From: Cognatishimia sp. MH4019
GTDB lineage: Bacteria; Pseudomonadota; Alphaproteobacteria; Rhodobacterales; Rhodobacteraceae
Assembly: GCF_020177595.1 (NCBI RefSeq)
Contig: NZ_JAHTBL010000002.1
Location: 517,193 to 581,192 of the forward strand
Length of the DNA stretch: 64,000 nucleotides
Direction: 5' to 3'
The notes under the pieces were generated by a model. The model was given only the letters and a program-made list of their open reading frames with translations, was not told the origin of the DNA and did no database searches. The translations under genes and the position numbers were made by a program. Of this stretch, positions 20,466 through 28,758 are shown piece after piece (positions within the stretch are counted from its first letter, which is position 1; every line of letters starts with the position of its first letter).

Positions 20466-21044
20466 TTACGCTTTCAAACTGCTCGGGTCAATCCAGCCGA
20501 TGTTTCCATCATCGCGCCGATAAACCACATTAACCGCATTATTTCCCTCGTTGCGGAACACAAGAACGGGCGCCTCCTGAAGCTCCATCTGCATCACGGC
20601 TTCACCGACAGAAATCGAAGGGATTTTCGTTTCCATCTCGGCAATGATCATCGGCTGGAGCGATTCTGGTTCGGACCCGTCCGTGTCCTCACTTGACGCG
20701 AGGATATACGAGGAAGCCTCCATAAGTTCAACCGGCTGGGCACGCTCGCGGTGATGATCTTTCAACCGGCGCTTGTACCGGCGCAGCTGCTTTTCCATCT
20801 TTGCGTTGCAGCTGTCAAAAGCCGCATAGATTTCAGTGGCATGGGCCTTGGCTTGTGCCGTTAGACCGGTCGACAAATGCACCGTGGCCTCACAGACAAA
20901 CTCATGTGCGCTTTTGGAAAAAATGACATTCGCGTCTGTCGGTCGCTCTGCATATTTCGCAACGACGTCGCCCATTTCCTCTTTCACATGGGTTTGAAGG
21001 GCTGATCCGATGTCAATTTGTTTGCCGCTGATCTGGTATTGCAT
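20466..21044 (-). CDS. hpf: Ribosome hibernation promoting factor, long form
   Basis: 192 residues. The N-terminal 100 residues are the sigma-54 modulation/YfiA domain that binds the decoding centre (MQYQISGKQIDIGSALQTHV). After a linker, a C-terminal 55-residue domain (VLVFRNEGNNAVNVVYRRDD) mediates 100S dimer formation. It would silence ribosomes in stationary phase. rpoN, often found between lptB and hpf, is absent here. Confidence 0.94.
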   Translation of the reverse strand: MQYQISGKQIDIGSALQTHVKEEMGDVVAKYAERPTDANVIFSKSAHEFVCEATVHLSTGLTAQAKAHATEIYAAFDSCNAKMEKQLRRYKRRLKDHHRERAQPVELMEASSYILASSEDTDGSEPESLQPMIIAEMETKIPSISVGEAVMQMELQEAPVLVFRNEGNNAVNVVYRRDDGNIGWIDPSSLKA

Positions 21045-21380
21045 ACAAGCTCCGTAGTCGTTTTGAGACAGCTTTCCTCTGAGCCCGATAGGGGCCGTAA
21101 AAGAGTTACAGCGTCGTTAATGGAGATGACGAAAGTGGTCGTGTGCGTAAGCTCAATCGGGCGCGTCTGCGTCCTGTTTGCCGTGAGGGCAGCGTTTGAC
21201 ATGCAACGACTCTCATCCCTGTCAGTTGGCGCTATTGGGGGGGCATCTGTCAATCATTGTAATTTGAAAATGAGTGCTTAACCGGTTTCAATCCCTGGGC
21301 GAAGACTTGCGAACCGACTGATTGCAAACATCTTTCCGGACATCCCGGCAAGGACTTGCTGAGACCTGCGACAGATCGGA
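21045..21380. other. Intergenic stretch between lptB and hpf, no gene
   Basis: 336 bases without a supportable gene. A short minus-strand frame (20984-21253) runs into hpf and has no family features. The region probably holds the hpf promoter, since it lies directly upstream of hpf and downstream of lptB on the same strand. I see no clear terminator. Confidence 0.5.
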
Positions 21381-22145
21381 TCAAGAAATGCGGAAGCTCT
21401 CGCCCAAATAGACCCGGCGGACATTCGCGTCCTCGACGACCTCTTTGGCGGTCCCGCTCATCAGAACCTTGCCGTCGTGCAAAATATAGGCGCGGTCCAC
21501 GATTTCGAGCGTTTCACGGACGTTGTGATCGGTGATCAGCACACCAATCCCGCGCTTGGTCAGATCGGCCACCAATGCGCGGATATCGCCCACAGCAATC
21601 GGGTCGACACCCGCAAAGGGCTCGTCCAGAAGCAGGTAATTCGGGCGGGCGGCCAGGCAGCGCGCGATCTCGACCCGGCGACGCTGACCGCCGGACAGAA
21701 CCAGCGCAGGTGCGCGACGCAGGTGTTCGATGCCAAACTCAGACAGCAGATCCTCAAGCCGGGTCTGGCGGGCCGGGCGGCTTTTCTCGGTAATCTCGAG
21801 GATGGACATGATGTTGTCTTCGACGGTCATGCCCCGGAAAATCGACATTTCCTGTGGCAGATAGCCGATGCCCAATTGCGCGCGGCGATACATCGGCAGT
21901 GTTGTCACATCGCGCCCATCAATCGTCACCGATCCACCCTCGGGCGTGATCAGGCCCGCGATCGCATAAAAGCAAGTCGTCTTGCCCGACCCGTTCGGGC
22001 CCAGCAACGCCACAACCTCGCCGCGGCCCAGCGTCATGCTCACATCGCGGATCACGGGGCGTTTGCGGTAGCTTTTCTGCAGGTTCTCGATGACAAGGCC
22101 CTGCATCTGCTCGCTCGCAACGCTCAGCGTCGGGGTCTCAGCCAT
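21381..22145 (-). CDS. lptB: LPS export ABC transporter ATP-binding protein
   Basis: About 254 residues from the ATG at 22145. It powers extraction of lipopolysaccharide from the inner membrane with LptFG, which are not in the window. Motifs are Walker A GPNGSGKTT, signature LSGGQRRRVEIAR, Walker B LLLDEPFAGVD and the H-loop TDHNVRE. The start overlaps the lptA end by 8 bases. Confidence 0.96.
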   Translation of the reverse strand: MAETPTLSVASEQMQGLVIENLQKSYRKRPVIRDVSMTLGRGEVVALLGPNGSGKTTCFYAIAGLITPEGGSVTIDGRDVTTLPMYRRAQLGIGYLPQEMSIFRGMTVEDNIMSILEITEKSRPARQTRLEDLLSEFGIEHLRRAPALVLSGGQRRRVEIARCLAARPNYLLLDEPFAGVDPIAVGDIRALVADLTKRGIGVLITDHNVRETLEIVDRAYILHDGKVLMSGTAKEVVEDANVRRVYLGESFRIS

Positions 22146-22653
22146 CAGAGGGCGCGTCCTCGTCGTCATCATCGCCGGTCAGAATGGATTTCACACGGCC
22201 TTCGACGCGGGCTTCGCCAGTGTCCATATTCGCGCGCAAGCGGTCGCCGGAAACGGCGCTGCCGCCTTGGGTGACCAGCACATTGCCAACCATCACGACC
22301 ATGCTGTCGGACAATGTGTAGACCGCCGTTTCGCCTTCGGCAGCTTCCGGCCCATTGATCAGTGTGACGCCATCCTTGGCCTCGACCCGCTCAATATCGC
22401 CACCACCTTCGGTGTAGAAAACCTTGACCCACGGCGCATAGAGGCGCATCGCGCCTTGCCCGACGATCACCTCTCCGGTGAAGATCGCCCAGCCTTCGTC
22501 CTGATTGACCTCAAGTTGGTTGGAGGTGACCTCAATCGGTGCATCAGGGTCGTTTTCCAGACCCCCAAAATTGACTTGAGCGCCCTGCGCCAAAGCTCCT
22601 GTCGCCACAAAGGCGAGCACAAATGCAAGATGGCTCAAACGCATGTCAGTCAT
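22138..22653 (-). CDS. lptA: LPS transport periplasmic protein LptA
   Basis: 171 residues with a signal peptide (HLAFVLAFVATGALA) and an OstA-like beta-jellyroll domain that forms the periplasmic LPS bridge. The pattern GEVIVGQGAMRLYAPWVKV and the repeated short beta strands fit. It sits 9 bases after lptC and just before lptB, the conserved order. Confidence 0.92.
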   Translation of the reverse strand: MTDMRLSHLAFVLAFVATGALAQGAQVNFGGLENDPDAPIEVTSNQLEVNQDEGWAIFTGEVIVGQGAMRLYAPWVKVFYTEGGGDIERVEAKDGVTLINGPEAAEGETAVYTLSDSMVVMVGNVLVTQGGSAVSGDRLRANMDTGEARVEGRVKSILTGDDDDEDAPSDG

Positions 22654-22662
22654 AACCCCGAT

Positions 22663-23265
22663 TTAGTCGCCTTTGTATATCACCTTAACGTCGCCTTTGA
22701 AAACCATCAGCGTCGTGCCGTTCTCTTGCTGTGTCATCTCCATCCGGTCTGCGGAAAGATCACCGGCAGGTCCGGTTCCTTCGACGCGTCCGGTTGTCTC
22801 AAGGCGGGTGCTGTCGAGGGTGGTTTCCACCTCGTTCGTGAGCACGGTGTAGCCGTCAGAGGTTTGCACTTCGACGCCACCGGAAAGGGTCAAAAGCTCG
22901 GTATCATTATCGATCACGCCGGCGGGCGCATTGATGTCGATCCGCACACCGCGCTCTGTCTCGATCTGGGCGCTCAGGTTGTCTGCATCGAACCGCGCGG
23001 GGTTGGTGATGTCGGGCCGCGCGGCATCCGCGACAACCGTGATGGCAGAGCCATCGCCGGTCATGCCGGTATAGGTGGGCCGCCCCACGCGTTGCTCGCG
23101 CTTCAGTTCTTCAACCTCGGCTTCGGAAAACGGCAGGTTCGCCTCGGGGTCCACGGGGCGCGACAGCAGGAAAAGCGTCGACAACAGGCCAAGCGCGAAG
23201 AGCGGCAGGGCAATCTTCAGCCCTGCGACGGCACGCGAATATCCTTGGCCATGGGTGGTCATCAC
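22663..23265 (-). CDS. lptC: LPS export protein LptC
   Basis: 200 residues: one N-terminal membrane anchor (LKIALPLFALGLLSTLFLLS) and a periplasmic beta-jellyroll. It passes LPS from LptBFG to LptA. The kdsD stop overlaps its start by 4 bases, and lptA follows. Confidence 0.9.
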   Translation of the reverse strand: MMTTHGQGYSRAVAGLKIALPLFALGLLSTLFLLSRPVDPEANLPFSEAEVEELKREQRVGRPTYTGMTGDGSAITVVADAARPDITNPARFDADNLSAQIETERGVRIDINAPAGVIDNDTELLTLSGGVEVQTSDGYTVLTNEVETTLDSTRLETTGRVEGTGPAGDLSADRMEMTQQENGTTLMVFKGDVKVIYKGD

Positions 23266-24230
23266 GCCACGCCAGCGCGCAGGCAGTCATGGATGTGCAA
23301 GATGCCCAAAGGCATGTCGTTCCCCTCGGGATCGACAACGAACAAACACGTGATCTTGCGGTCATTCATAATTGCAACGGCTTCCTGGGCAAGCGCATCG
23401 GGGCTGACAGTGCGGGGCGATCTTGTCATCACCTCGGCCGCCGTCAGATCGAGCAGCCCATCCATGTGACGGCGCAAGTCTCCGTCGGTTACGATGCCCA
23501 CAAGATAGTCATTCTGATCCGTCACACCAACCACGCCAAAACCTTTTTGCGAGATTGTGAGAAGCGTATCGCTCATCGGGGCAGTCTGGTGGATCGTCGG
23601 GATCGCGTCGCCCTCATGCATCAGGTCGCGCACTTTCGCCAATTGCGCGCCCAGTTTGCCGCCCGGATGGAAGTCGCGGAAATTGGCAGGCGTGAACTGG
23701 CGATGCTCCATCAAGGCAACGGCCAGCGCGTCGCCCAAGGCCAGCGTCATCGTGGTCGAGGATGTGGGCACAACGCCGGTCCCGCAGGCTTCATCCGCTT
23801 TCGGCAGAACAATCGCCACGTCGCATTGCTTGAGCAGCGTGCTATCCGCGCGGCTTGCCACGCCAATCATCGGAATGGAAAAGCGTCGCGTATGGGCGAT
23901 GACATCGGCCAGTTCCGGCGTCTCGCCAGAGTTTGACAGCAGCAAAACCACATCGCCCTGCGCCATCATCCCCAGATCGCCGTGGCTTGCCTCGGCTGGA
24001 TGCACAAAATGCGCAGGCGTCCCGGTGGAGGCGAATGTCGCCGCAATCTTGCGCGCGATATGACCTGACTTGCCCATGCCCGACACAATGATGCGGCCGG
24101 GCGCGTTCAGGATCAGCTCAACCGCTTCGGCAAAGCCACCATTCAGGCTCTGTTCCAGCAGGGATAGCGCCTCTGCCTCGGTCTTGATGACGCGGCGGGC
24201 GGTGCTGAGCAGGGTGTCTGGGTCGGTCAT
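23262..24230 (-). CDS. kdsD: Arabinose-5-phosphate isomerase
   Basis: 322 residues: an N-terminal SIS sugar isomerase domain (IIVSGMGKSGHIARKIAATF; HPAEASHGDLGM) and two C-terminal CBS repeats (LLTISQKGFGVVGVTD; MNDRKITCLFVVD). It converts ribulose-5-phosphate to arabinose-5-phosphate, the first step to Kdo. Coupled to lptC, it links Kdo supply with LPS transport. Confidence 0.95.
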   Translation of the reverse strand: MTDPDTLLSTARRVIKTEAEALSLLEQSLNGGFAEAVELILNAPGRIIVSGMGKSGHIARKIAATFASTGTPAHFVHPAEASHGDLGMMAQGDVVLLLSNSGETPELADVIAHTRRFSIPMIGVASRADSTLLKQCDVAIVLPKADEACGTGVVPTSSTTMTLALGDALAVALMEHRQFTPANFRDFHPGGKLGAQLAKVRDLMHEGDAIPTIHQTAPMSDTLLTISQKGFGVVGVTDQNDYLVGIVTDGDLRRHMDGLLDLTAAEVMTRSPRTVSPDALAQEAVAIMNDRKITCLFVVDPEGNDMPLGILHIHDCLRAGVA

Positions 24231-24242
24231 GATCCGGGCCTG

Positions 24243-24854
24243 TCAGTGCGAGAAGATGTCGATCTCAGGCCATCCCTGAAGATCAAGCTGCGCGCGCATC
24301 GGCAAGAAGTCAAAACAGGCCTGCGCCATCTCGGTGCGCCCCTCACGGGCCAGCATCTCGTCCAGCTTCTCGCGTAGCTTATGCAGATAAAGAACGTCGG
24401 ACGCCGCATATGCGACCTGCGCATCCGTGAGTGCCTCGGCCCCCCAGTCGCTGGATTGCTGCTGTTTGGAGATATCCACCTCCAGCAGTTCCTGCAGCAG
24501 GTTCTTGAGCCCGTGCCGATCCGTATAGGTCCGCACAAGTTTCGAGGCGATCTTGGTGCAGTAGACCGGCGCGGTGACGGTCCCAAACGCATTCAGCATC
24601 GCCGCGATATCGAACCGCCCAAAGTGAAAGAGCTTGAGCACATCCGGGTTCGCCAGCATTCGGCAGAGGTTCGGCGCCTCGGTCTGCCCTTTGGCAACCT
24701 GCACCAAATGCGCATCGCCATCGCCCCCCGACATCTGGATGACGCACAGCCTGTCGCGATGCGGGTTCAGCCCCATCGTCTCGCAGTCGATTGCGACGAT
24801 TGGACCAAGGTCGAGGCCGTTGGGCAGGTCGTTCTGGTAGAGGTGGTTGGTCAT
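24243..24854 (-). CDS. nrnC: NrnC-type nanoRNase (RNase D-like exonuclease domain)
   Basis: About 203 residues from the ATG at 24854, which is preceded by GGAAG. It has only the DEDD exonuclease domain, with no HRDC domains, which is the size and form of the alphaproteobacterial NrnC and not of full RNase D. The first metal motif is AIDCETMGLNPHRDRLCVIQ; FHFGRFDIAAML and SDWGAEALTDAQVAYAASDV supply the others. NrnC degrades dinucleotides and very short RNA. It lies 64 bases downstream of the eCIS operon on the same strand. Confidence 0.9.
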   Translation of the reverse strand: MTNHLYQNDLPNGLDLGPIVAIDCETMGLNPHRDRLCVIQMSGGDGDAHLVQVAKGQTEAPNLCRMLANPDVLKLFHFGRFDIAAMLNAFGTVTAPVYCTKIASKLVRTYTDRHGLKNLLQELLEVDISKQQQSSDWGAEALTDAQVAYAASDVLYLHKLREKLDEMLAREGRTEMAQACFDFLPMRAQLDLQGWPEIDIFSH

Positions 24855-24881
24855 GTGGCTTCCACTTTGCGGTCTTGCGAC

Positions 24882-24911
24882 GTGATACAGGGGTGCATGA
24901 CAGCAAAGCAA
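24882..24911 (-). promoter_or_regulatory. Candidate promoter for nrnC-kdsD-lptCAB
   Basis: TTGCTT and TATCAC on the minus strand are 18 bases apart, within the 64 bases between the eCIS operon end and nrnC. This weak housekeeping-type match could give the envelope genes a start independent of eCIS transcription. Confidence 0.3.
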
Positions 24912-24918
24912 GCGCGTC

Positions 24919-27900
24919 CTATGGTCGTCCGTATGTTCGCCAATTTGCCAAAATGCTGGGCCAGACCCCTTGAACAGCGCGCAGATCCCCTTTTTGACTT
25001 ACTGAAAGCCCTGAGACCTCAAAACCATCTTCGGGAAAAGTTTTACCCTTCGCCTGTTCATAGGCGTCGAATAGCAGTTCAACCTTCGCGTCTCCTACCC
25101 CACTATGTTTGGTCATCCGCCGTTTTACATCCGGCTTGCCTGTTCTCCAGATGCGCTGCTGAAGTTGCTTGTAAACGTCGTGATCGAGCCGACCCGTCTT
25201 GGTCGATTTGGAGGGCATCCTAAGAATGATGTTGTCATCGGATGCCGTTAAGAAAGGTGCTGGGTCTCCTTGATCCGTCGTTCGGCTTGTTTCATTTGCG
25301 TCTTTGAAAGCCTTTTCATCGTCTTTTGACATCGTGACATTATCGTCGCCAAATCCTGTTTCTTCAGTGTCTTCAACGGTAAAATTGGGGTCACCCGGCT
25401 GGGGTGTGCTTGGAAGAGGGAACCGGGATCTGATCACAACATTTCTTGTGAGTTCTGGAACGCTATTCAGGTTCGTATCAATGACGCTAGCTTCTGCGAT
25501 GAAGTTTGCGTTGACATAGCCGGGACCGACGAAACCGGCGGCTCCGTAGCTCGCTAGATTGGTATCCTTCTCGTCAACTGTTACGGTATAGCGAACCCAA
25601 TAACGGTCGTCATTCACCCATCTTTTAACATGCTTTTCGATTTGGTTTTTGTGTTCGCTGTTTGCGTTCACAGTGATTGGAAACAGGTTATAGGTCAGCC
25701 CAGGGCCACCCACATTGTCGTTCAACAAGTGGCCCCGGATATAGAGCTGGTTTCCTGGTATCGTCTGGCCAGGCGGGGCGGCGGCGACCGACCCGATCGT
25801 CGGCAATTTATTCATGAGCGTTGGCTGAATTCCGGGCTTGGGGGATGATCCAGCGGGATGATCAGGCCCTATCGGATCGGCAATCATCTCAAGTCCAACG
25901 ACGCTTCCGAAACGCTTTTCTCGTTTCCAGTCAACTTTTGAGTCTCTGGAACCGCTTGCCGCTGGATCGTTCTCACCTCGAATTGGTTCGTAGACGCTTT
26001 CATCAAGGTTTGGATTTATGCCGCCTTTAACGCGAAATCCCTTTTTGAAATCCCCGACAAAGGCGAGATGCGACAACCTAAAACGTCTCTTGATCGCTGG
26101 GAAATAGTCGTCCAAAGCGTCGCTGTCAGAGGCAGAACGACTTATGATTTGAATCATAGAAGCCGCCGCGTCGACATCTTCCTTTTCCTGTTTCTTCGTT
26201 CTGGGAAGAGTTGCTGGCGCTTCTTCAAGCGTCTTCATCGTCAAAGGCTTGGGATATCGCGGCTGACCAGCGTTTGGCACTTCGGACTCCGGAGCGGCCC
26301 CTCGAACTGATGGATCAGGCTTCGCAGCGTCCTGAAGCGCGGTCTGCGACCCAGAGGTTTTTTGCGAAGGCGTTGTCTTCGGGACCGGCTTATCTTTCGG
26401 GTCCGCATTCGGATCAGGCACTTTCGAGCGTTTTGGAGGCCGCGCCGCTGGCTCTGGTGGCTTGCCCGGCTTCCCGGCGTTCTCTGCCTCTGCTGGCATC
26501 TCCGCCTCGCGCTTCTCTTTCAGCGCGCCTTTCCATTCGGCTTTGTTTTTCAAAGCCTCGCGCGCGCCGGACGGTCCGGGGCCGTCTTTTGGCATCGCGT
26601 CCTGAATCAGCTTGTCGGTGTCGATGTCGCTGGTTGTCATCTCCAACTCGGGCGCTTCGCCTGATCCGAAGACGTAGTTCATCTTGGCTTGCAGCGCTAA
26701 ATCGGGGCCGACGGACATGACGTGTTCGGCCAGCTTCCACTCGCGTTCCCAAACGGTGACGAACAGCGCCTCGATCTCTGCCCAAGCGTTCAGCCCTAAC
26801 GTAAGCCGCGCGCCTGCGGCTATTGTGGCGACGCCTTCGATGCTCCAATCGCCGTCGGCGTAGTTCAGCTCTGGCACCACAGAAATCGCCCCATAAATGC
26901 CCGCTGTTGCGACGCCTTCGATGCCGCCGGTCAGACTGCCCAGCAAAACGTCCAGCCCGAGCCCCGCGCCAAACGCGACATAAGCTTCGGCAAAGGCGGG
27001 AATGTACATCTCGCCTGTGATCGAGAAGGTCGGATCGGCTTCATCCGCGCCAATCGTGTAGGAGCCTTCGACCCTAATGTTGCGGAAAACGCCTGGACCG
27101 ATACCTGCACGTATTCCTGCGCGGACCCGGATGACGGCGACGAGCATCGCCCAAAGCGGGATGTTCTGGGAGTACTTGAACAGCTCTTTATCGAGCCGTT
27201 TTTCTGGAAACAGCTCCAGCGGTTCAGTCACCTCAATCGCGCCTGAGATGTCGATCCCACCCTCTGGCAGGATCGTCGCCTCCAACGTGCCGGCAAGCCG
27301 CGGCATCAGCTGCGCTGTCACCGATCCGCCGCCGCCCACTTGCAGATCGCCTTCCTCTGTCTGCGCCAGCGTTACCCGGATCGTGCCAGACAGCTTGCCG
27401 TTATCGGCGCTATAGGACATCTCGGTCTCGCCCGACCAGCGGCCTTCGGCAAAGCGCACGGTGACCTCGCCGCCCAGACCGGGCAAGGCGACCGTATCAA
27501 TCGGCACCTGTGCTTCGCCCTGAATATCGCCGTTGACGTAGGCGAGGCTGACATGCGCGCCCTGCAAACCCGGCACGGTCAGATCAACCTCGGCACCAAT
27601 CGCCAGATCGCCGGTTTCGCTATAGCTTGCTGACAGCGATCCGGTGCCTGCCGGTCCAAGATCAACGCCAACAGTGCCGCTGAAACCAAGCGCGCCATTC
27701 TCGCTTAAGGTCGCTGTGATAGAGCCTGACGTGATCGGCAAACCGTCCGGAAAATCAGACGCCGATACTGTAACACTTCCCGATACCGCGCCATTGGCGA
27801 GGCGCAGCGTGCCAACGACCGGGTCCATTGCGGGCAGGTTCACCTCAAAGCTGCCATTGCCCGAAATGCGCCGATCTCTGCCAAGTGACGCGCTGGCAAT

Positions 27901-28758
27901 CGTCACGGTTCCAAGATTGCGATAGGTCGCAGTGAAATCCGCGACCGACAGGCTGGGGTCGCCATTGTCATAGCCGATGGTGATCGTGCCACCGTTCAGT
28001 TCTAGCCCCGCAATAGGGGTGCTGAGCTCTCCAGCGGTGATCGTCGCTTCGGCGCTCAGATTTCCGGCGTTGTCACCGCTGATCTCGGCCGTGATTTCAT
28101 CCGCAAAGGGAGGTGTAATCGTCAGCGTGCCATTGGCGGAGAAGGCCCCATTTTCACCAAAGTCAAAATTGACGGTTCCATTGCCAAGATCGCGATAGCT
28201 TAGCGTGACGGTGCCGTTGCCGCTGATTTTGCCATCATCGATCGTAAGCGTCCCGCCGCCCTCGGCTGTCAGGCCTGCGATCGAAGGCGCCATATCGGCC
28301 CCTTCAACGGTGACGGAGCCGCCAATCGCCCCCTCTTCACTGATGGTCAAAGAGACGCTTGGATTGCCCAAAGCCGCGATATTCAATTGGCGGGAGGCGC
28401 GCCCTCTGATCCTCGCATCACCGTCGCTGTTGATCCGAACGGTCAACTCGGCTTCGTCCAAGCCGGGAACCGCGACATCGGCACTGATATCGAGCCTGTT
28501 TCTGCGGAAAGTGGCCGTTTTCAGCGCAAGACCCGGAACCGGATTTGGCAGAGTGCTCAAATCAATCTGACCGCTTTCCAACAGATCGGCAGCAATGGTC
28601 AGGCCGGTGCCAAGCCGCGCTTTGAAGCTGCCATCGTCCAGCAGGCCCCATGCGGACGCGGGAACGGCTGCGGCAGCCTCCTGGTCTTGCGCCGATGCAG
28701 GGGTTTGTGCCGGTTCCGGGCGTGCCGGAACCTGTTGCGGATCGGCGGATGTGGGCAT
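24919..28758 (-). CDS. Candidate eCIS cargo: beta-rich repeat region, linker and RGH-type nuclease-like C-terminus
   Basis: 1279 residues from the ATG at 28758, which overlaps the ATPase stop as TGATG; a longer open frame to 29016 lies inside the ATPase gene and is rejected. Residues 1-35 are an Ala/Pro/Gln-rich tail. Residues 40-480 are repetitive Gly/Thr/Asn-rich short beta strands, like a solenoid or AsmA-type sheet. Residues 500-700 include Gly/Ala-rich segments (AYVAFGAGLGLDVLLGSLTG). Residues 720-866 are a Pro/Lys/Glu-rich linker. Residues 1008-1043 hold RGHLLND, GGPG, NLFPITVNAN and E1041-K-H, the order seen in the His-Me (beta-beta-alpha metal) DNA/RNA non-specific endonuclease family, Endonuclea_NS_2 type. 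No signal peptide or convincing membrane segment is seen. Function as a delivered nuclease is inference. Confidence 0.72.
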   Translation of the reverse strand: MPTSADPQQVPARPEPAQTPASAQDQEAAAAVPASAWGLLDDGSFKARLGTGLTIAADLLESGQIDLSTLPNPVPGLALKTATFRRNRLDISADVAVPGLDEAELTVRINSDGDARIRGRASRQLNIAALGNPSVSLTISEEGAIGGSVTVEGADMAPSIAGLTAEGGGTLTIDDGKISGNGTVTLSYRDLGNGTVNFDFGENGAFSANGTLTITPPFADEITAEISGDNAGNLSAEATITAGELSTPIAGLELNGGTITIGYDNGDPSLSVADFTATYRNLGTVTIASASLGRDRRISGNGSFEVNLPAMDPVVGTLRLANGAVSGSVTVSASDFPDGLPITSGSITATLSENGALGFSGTVGVDLGPAGTGSLSASYSETGDLAIGAEVDLTVPGLQGAHVSLAYVNGDIQGEAQVPIDTVALPGLGGEVTVRFAEGRWSGETEMSYSADNGKLSGTIRVTLAQTEEGDLQVGGGGSVTAQLMPRLAGTLEATILPEGGIDISGAIEVTEPLELFPEKRLDKELFKYSQNIPLWAMLVAVIRVRAGIRAGIGPGVFRNIRVEGSYTIGADEADPTFSITGEMYIPAFAEAYVAFGAGLGLDVLLGSLTGGIEGVATAGIYGAISVVPELNYADGDWSIEGVATIAAGARLTLGLNAWAEIEALFVTVWEREWKLAEHVMSVGPDLALQAKMNYVFGSGEAPELEMTTSDIDTDKLIQDAMPKDGPGPSGAREALKNKAEWKGALKEKREAEMPAEAENAGKPGKPPEPAARPPKRSKVPDPNADPKDKPVPKTTPSQKTSGSQTALQDAAKPDPSVRGAAPESEVPNAGQPRYPKPLTMKTLEEAPATLPRTKKQEKEDVDAAASMIQIISRSASDSDALDDYFPAIKRRFRLSHLAFVGDFKKGFRVKGGINPNLDESVYEPIRGENDPAASGSRDSKVDWKREKRFGSVVGLEMIADPIGPDHPAGSSPKPGIQPTLMNKLPTIGSVAAAPPGQTIPGNQLYIRGHLLNDNVGGPGLTYNLFPITVNANSEHKNQIEKHVKRWVNDDRYWVRYTVTVDEKDTNLASYGAAGFVGPGYVNANFIAEASVIDTNLNSVPELTRNVVIRSRFPLPSTPQPGDPNFTVEDTEETGFGDDNVTMSKDDEKAFKDANETSRTTDQGDPAPFLTASDDNIILRMPSKSTKTGRLDHDVYKQLQQRIWRTGKPDVKRRMTKHSGVGDAKVELLFDAYEQAKGKTFPEDGFEVSGLSVSQKGDLRAVQGVWPSILANWRTYGRP

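Noticed and set aside
20984..21253. 89-residue minus-strand frame across the hpf start
   Set aside because: Overlaps hpf in another frame and has no features.
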